Assembly (NCBI GenBank): GCA_022452125.1
Contig: JAKURJ010000077.1
Span: 1-7,447 of the forward strand
DNA: 7,447 bases
DNA from: Candidatus Poseidoniaceae archaeon
GTDB taxonomy: Archaea > Thermoplasmatota > Poseidoniia > Poseidoniales > Poseidoniaceae
Reading direction: 5' to 3'
Below are positions 5,739-7,447 of this stretch, one piece after another (the stretch's first letter is position 1; each line of letters begins with the position of its first letter). Under the pieces are notes generated by a model that was not told the origin of the DNA, made no database searches, and saw only the letters and a list, made by a program, of their open reading frames with translations. The translations under genes and the position numbers were made by a program.

Positions 5739-6545
5739 TCAAGGAAGAACCACAGGAATCAGCCACAATGCCACCAATGGAAGCATTCCAAGAACGAAAT
5801 CCCGGATGAACATCTGCAATACAGTATTGCTAGTTGCTACTGAGAATTTGTTGAATTCTTCTTGCATTTTATCATCGATTTTGTCAGAGACTACTCCGGC
5901 GCCTCTTCTAGTCAACTCGATTGCAGCACCAGTTGCGACTGCGCCAACTAGTCCAGCGGGGGTGAATTTCCGAGCTTTTAGTGCTAAAACGCCCCACGTT
6001 TTGAGTGAGGTCTTTGCGACTGCAGTAGTAACCGATTCCTCTTCAATTTCAGGCTCTTCATCCCTGCGTGCGAACCTTCGCAACCATCCCCTTAGTTTGA
6101 ATCCTGTATCTGCAATTTTCTTGAGACGTGCAATGTTCTGTTTCTCAATTGTTCTCAACATTCTTCGAACTCTCAATATTCGATACAGGTCAACTAATAG
6201 CCACAAAATTGCAAAACAAATCAGAAGGAACATACCGAGCCAATTTGTTTCATCCCAGGAACTCCAGCCGAGTGGATCAGTCCAAAATCTGAACAGCAAT
6301 ACCACAAGTATTGGTAGGGAAAATGAAAGTACTTCGTTCAATGCAAGCAAAGTGTATCCCTTTACTGGTAATTCCTTCAATCGTTTGAGGACCCATCCGC
6401 CATGAGGCGCTAATTGCTTAGTCACCGATAAGAAAGGCTTGGCGAGTAATACCACTCGCATTATCCCTGGAATTAACAAGAACAAAATGTACAATTCCCA
6501 CACATTTCCAGGCGGGAATTCAATGAATCCTAGAGGTTGGACCAC
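5739..6545 (-). CDS. Multi-helix integral membrane protein of unknown function
   Basis: The 268-residue protein has clear hydrophobic segments at about residues 15-35, 66-86, 102-121 and 249-267, and a weaker Gly/Ala-rich one at 195-211. Between the third and fourth lies a long basic stretch (about 122-160, RVRRMLRTIEKQN and LRGWLRRFARR), then an acidic patch (DEEPEIEEE), which by the positive-inside rule should be cytoplasmic. Residues 220-245 look amphipathic. I recognise no family motif. The start is GTG at 6545, the only conventional start between an upstream in-frame stop and the first helix; the next ATG at 6461 would remove helix one. The start codon lies inside an inverted repeat. It heads the run with the mutase (42 bp downstream) and DUF1499, so the three are probably one operon, but this says nothing firm about its job. 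Confidence 0.78.
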   Translation of the reverse strand: MVQPLGFIEFPPGNVWELYILFLLIPGIMRVVLLAKPFLSVTKQLAPHGGWVLKRLKELPVKGYTLLALNEVLSFSLPILVVLLFRFWTDPLGWSSWDETNWLGMFLLICFAILWLLVDLYRILRVRRMLRTIEKQNIARLKKIADTGFKLRGWLRRFARRDEEPEIEEESVTTAVAKTSLKTWGVLALKARKFTPAGLVGAVATGAAIELTRRGAGVVSDKIDDKMQEEFNKFSVATSNTVLQMFIRDFVLGMLPLVALWLIPVVLP

Positions 6546-6552
6546 AACCTCT
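6532..6552. repeat. Perfect 8-bp inverted repeat spanning the start codon of the membrane-protein gene
   Basis: AGAGGTTG (6532-6539) and CAACCTCT (6545-6552) pair perfectly around a 5-base centre, GACCA. The GTG start (6543-6545, minus) is at one edge of the right arm and the centre. The repeat also lies 41 bases upstream of the cupin ATG at 6593. It could be an operator between the divergent genes, or an RNA hairpin that hides the start of the membrane-protein message. No T-run follows either arm, so it does not look like a terminator. Confidence 0.5.
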
Positions 6553-6592
6553 GCTTGTGGTACTCCTTTTTGAATTGAGGGCCGCAGGTTTC

Positions 6593-6982
6593 ATGCATTG
6601 GTCGCACTTCGGCTCATTCATGGTATTCTGGCACGGGCTATCCGATTGGCTATCTTTCAACATAGATAGAGAGTGGATTAACGAGAATGTGAAGTGGAGA
6701 GATTTCGGAACCGGCGTTCGCTTAGGCAAACTAGCTAGAGAAGATGCTCTATCGCTTGTTCTCTATGACGTAGTTAGTGATGTGGATGTGGATGCTTTCA
6801 TGCCTCACAGCCATCCTGGTGGAGAATGTTACTTAGTATTGGAAGGCGAAGTTTGGGACGAAGATGGAACATATCCAGAAGGGTCTATCGTTTGGATGGA
6901 CAGAGAGACCACTCATACCCCAAGAACTAGAGGACAGACTCTAATCCTAGTCCTGTGGCCTGAAGGCGTGAAAGCGGCTTGA
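6593..6982 (+). CDS. ChrR-like cupin-domain protein
   Basis: The 129-residue protein is a single small cupin. The core FMPHSHPGGECYLVLEGEVW and GTYPEGSIVWMDRETTHTP match the ChrR-type cupin pattern of HxHxGGE, a Leu-Glu-Gly strand, a D-x-x-G-x-Y-P-x-G turn and a late His. Predicted metal ligands are His72, His74, Glu78 and His108. In ChrR itself this domain is fused to an anti-sigma domain that senses singlet oxygen; here it stands alone, so it may be a small-molecule or metal-binding protein, or an enzyme such as a dioxygenase-like cupin. The start is uncertain: ATG 6593 has a weak AGGT five bases upstream. ATG 6620 would also keep the whole cupin fold, and GTG 6557 is less likely. It is divergent from the membrane gene and precedes the TrhO-like gene by 10 bp, so those two are probably co-transcribed. 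Confidence 0.85.
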   Translation: MHWSHFGSFMVFWHGLSDWLSFNIDREWINENVKWRDFGTGVRLGKLAREDALSLVLYDVVSDVDVDAFMPHSHPGGECYLVLEGEVWDEDGTYPEGSIVWMDRETTHTPRTRGQTLILVLWPEGVKAA

Positions 6983-6987
6983 GGTGA
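6981..6987 (+). promoter_or_regulatory. Strong Shine-Dalgarno site for the TrhO-like gene
   Basis: GAGGTGA is a seven-base perfect match to the archaeal anti-Shine-Dalgarno end of 16S rRNA and ends five bases before the ATG at 6993. It begins within the cupin stop codon TGA (6980-6982). It is the clearest ribosome-binding site in the window. It supports the start at 6993 and translation from a shared message rather than from a leaderless transcript. Confidence 0.75.
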
Positions 6988-6992
6988 AGCCC

Positions 6993-7447
6993 ATGTGGAC
7001 TAATATCTCAGCATACAAGTTTCTTGATATGCCTGAGTTTGAAGAATTACGTGAACCCCTGAAAGAGTTCTGTGATTCCCATGGCATCTATGGTACAATC
7101 CTGCTTTCACCTGAAGGGATCAATATCTTCCTTTCAGCACCTAGAGAAAAAATCGACATATTTGTCGAACACATAAAATCAGATGAGAGATTCTCTGACA
7201 TCTGGGTCAAGTATTCAGAATCTGAAGACTGTGCGTTTAGAAAAATGAATGTAAGACTCAAGAAGGAAATCATCTCGATGGGGGACATGAGTGGCAAACC
7301 ACACGAATTCACTGGAAAACACATTGACCCCAAGGAATTCAAGAAGTGGCTTGATGAAGGAAAAGAAGTCACGATTCTCGATACAAGAAACGACTACGAA
7401 GTCAGAATGGGAACTTTCGAAGTGGACATAGATTTCGACATCAGAAC
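6993..7447 (+). CDS. trhO: TrhO/UPF0176 family rhodanese-domain protein, probable tRNA uridine hydroxylase (3' part beyond window)
   Basis: TrhO (YceA) hydroxylates wobble uridine in bacterial tRNAs on the way to 5-oxyacetyl or methoxy derivatives, using a rhodanese-type Cys. The first 151 residues are present. The N-terminal acylphosphatase-like region shows GIYGTILLSPEGINIFLS (31-48), matching the family's YG-x-ILL-x-EGIN signature with Ile-Phe in place of the common Gly-Thr. FRKMNVRLKKEIISMGD (82-98) follows, then the rhodanese entry VTILDTRNDYEVRMGTFEVD (126-145), which is very characteristic. The window ends before the active-site Cys loop, so activity cannot be judged. The ATG at 6993 is fixed by the strong ribosome-binding site. 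It sits 10 bp after the cupin gene. A rhodanese of another role is possible but less likely given the EGIN and DTRNDYE motifs together. Confidence 0.88.
   Translation, partial: MWTNISAYKFLDMPEFEELREPLKEFCDSHGIYGTILLSPEGINIFLSAPREKIDIFVEHIKSDERFSDIWVKYSESEDCAFRKMNVRLKKEIISMGDMSGKPHEFTGKHIDPKEFKKWLDEGKEVTILDTRNDYEVRMGTFEVDIDFDIR

Noticed and set aside
5677..6405. Long plus-strand open frame of 242 codons across the mutase start and the membrane-protein gene
   Set aside because: It is Ser/Asn/Arg-rich with no recognisable domain and lies antisense to two well-supported genes, one of which has unmistakable catalytic motifs.
1..7447. CRISPR arrays, tRNA or rRNA genes, insertion sequences, phage genes
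   Set aside because: I saw no spaced direct repeats, tRNA-like arms, transposase motifs or phage proteins. All stretches above 300 bases are covered by protein genes.

Overview
The window is a compact piece of a chromosome with eleven protein genes and no RNA gene, mobile element or CRISPR array that I can see. I infer a planktonic marine archaeon of the Marine Group II type (Candidatus Poseidoniales). The clues are the acidic proteins, the membrane-anchored or secreted hydrolase and isomerase, a protein ending in a double acidic Trp-Trp motif, a JAMM-type metalloprotease, short or absent leaders at most starts, and one strong archaeal-type Shine-Dalgarno site inside an apparent operon. No 16S rRNA or other decisive marker is present, so this assignment is an inference. 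Several genes are of bacterial type (dPGM, DUF1499, TrhO, ChrR-like cupin), which fits the heavy gene import known for this group but also leaves room for another lineage.

Layout. Positions 1-897 (minus) hold a secreted cyclophilin, cut by the window edge, and upstream of it a four-helix membrane protein. Divergent from these, 912-3115 (plus) holds a membrane-anchored CocE/NonD (S15-like) serine hydrolase that overlaps a stand-alone response-regulator receiver by ATGA. At 3106-3804 (minus) lies an acidic soluble protein with the Trp-Trp tail, whose stop overlaps the receiver's stop. A 92-bp divergent promoter region with an inverted repeat separates it from a JAMM/MPN metalloprotease-like gene at 3897-4589 (plus). 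At 4583-6545 (minus) is a probable three-gene operon, in transcription order: a multi-helix membrane protein, bacterial-type cofactor-dependent phosphoglycerate mutase, and a membrane-anchored DUF1499 protein. Divergent from it, 6593-7447 (plus) holds a ChrR-like cupin followed after 10 bp by a TrhO-family rhodanese protein cut by the window end.

How the genes might work together. No single pathway unites the window. The cyclophilin and the anchored hydrolase both act outside the membrane, in folding and in peptide or ester cleavage. The receiver coupled to the hydrolase hints at a signalling link, but no kinase is visible. The mutase is a central glycolysis/gluconeogenesis enzyme sitting among membrane genes of unknown role. 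Intergenic space is minimal: both convergent pairs overlap at their stops, and regulatory DNA is confined to three short divergent gaps, two of which contain a clear inverted repeat. I found no obviously new multi-gene system. The best candidates for a second look are the JAMM protein, the hydrolase-receiver pair with the duplicated VPNWW motif, and the two promoter inverted repeats.
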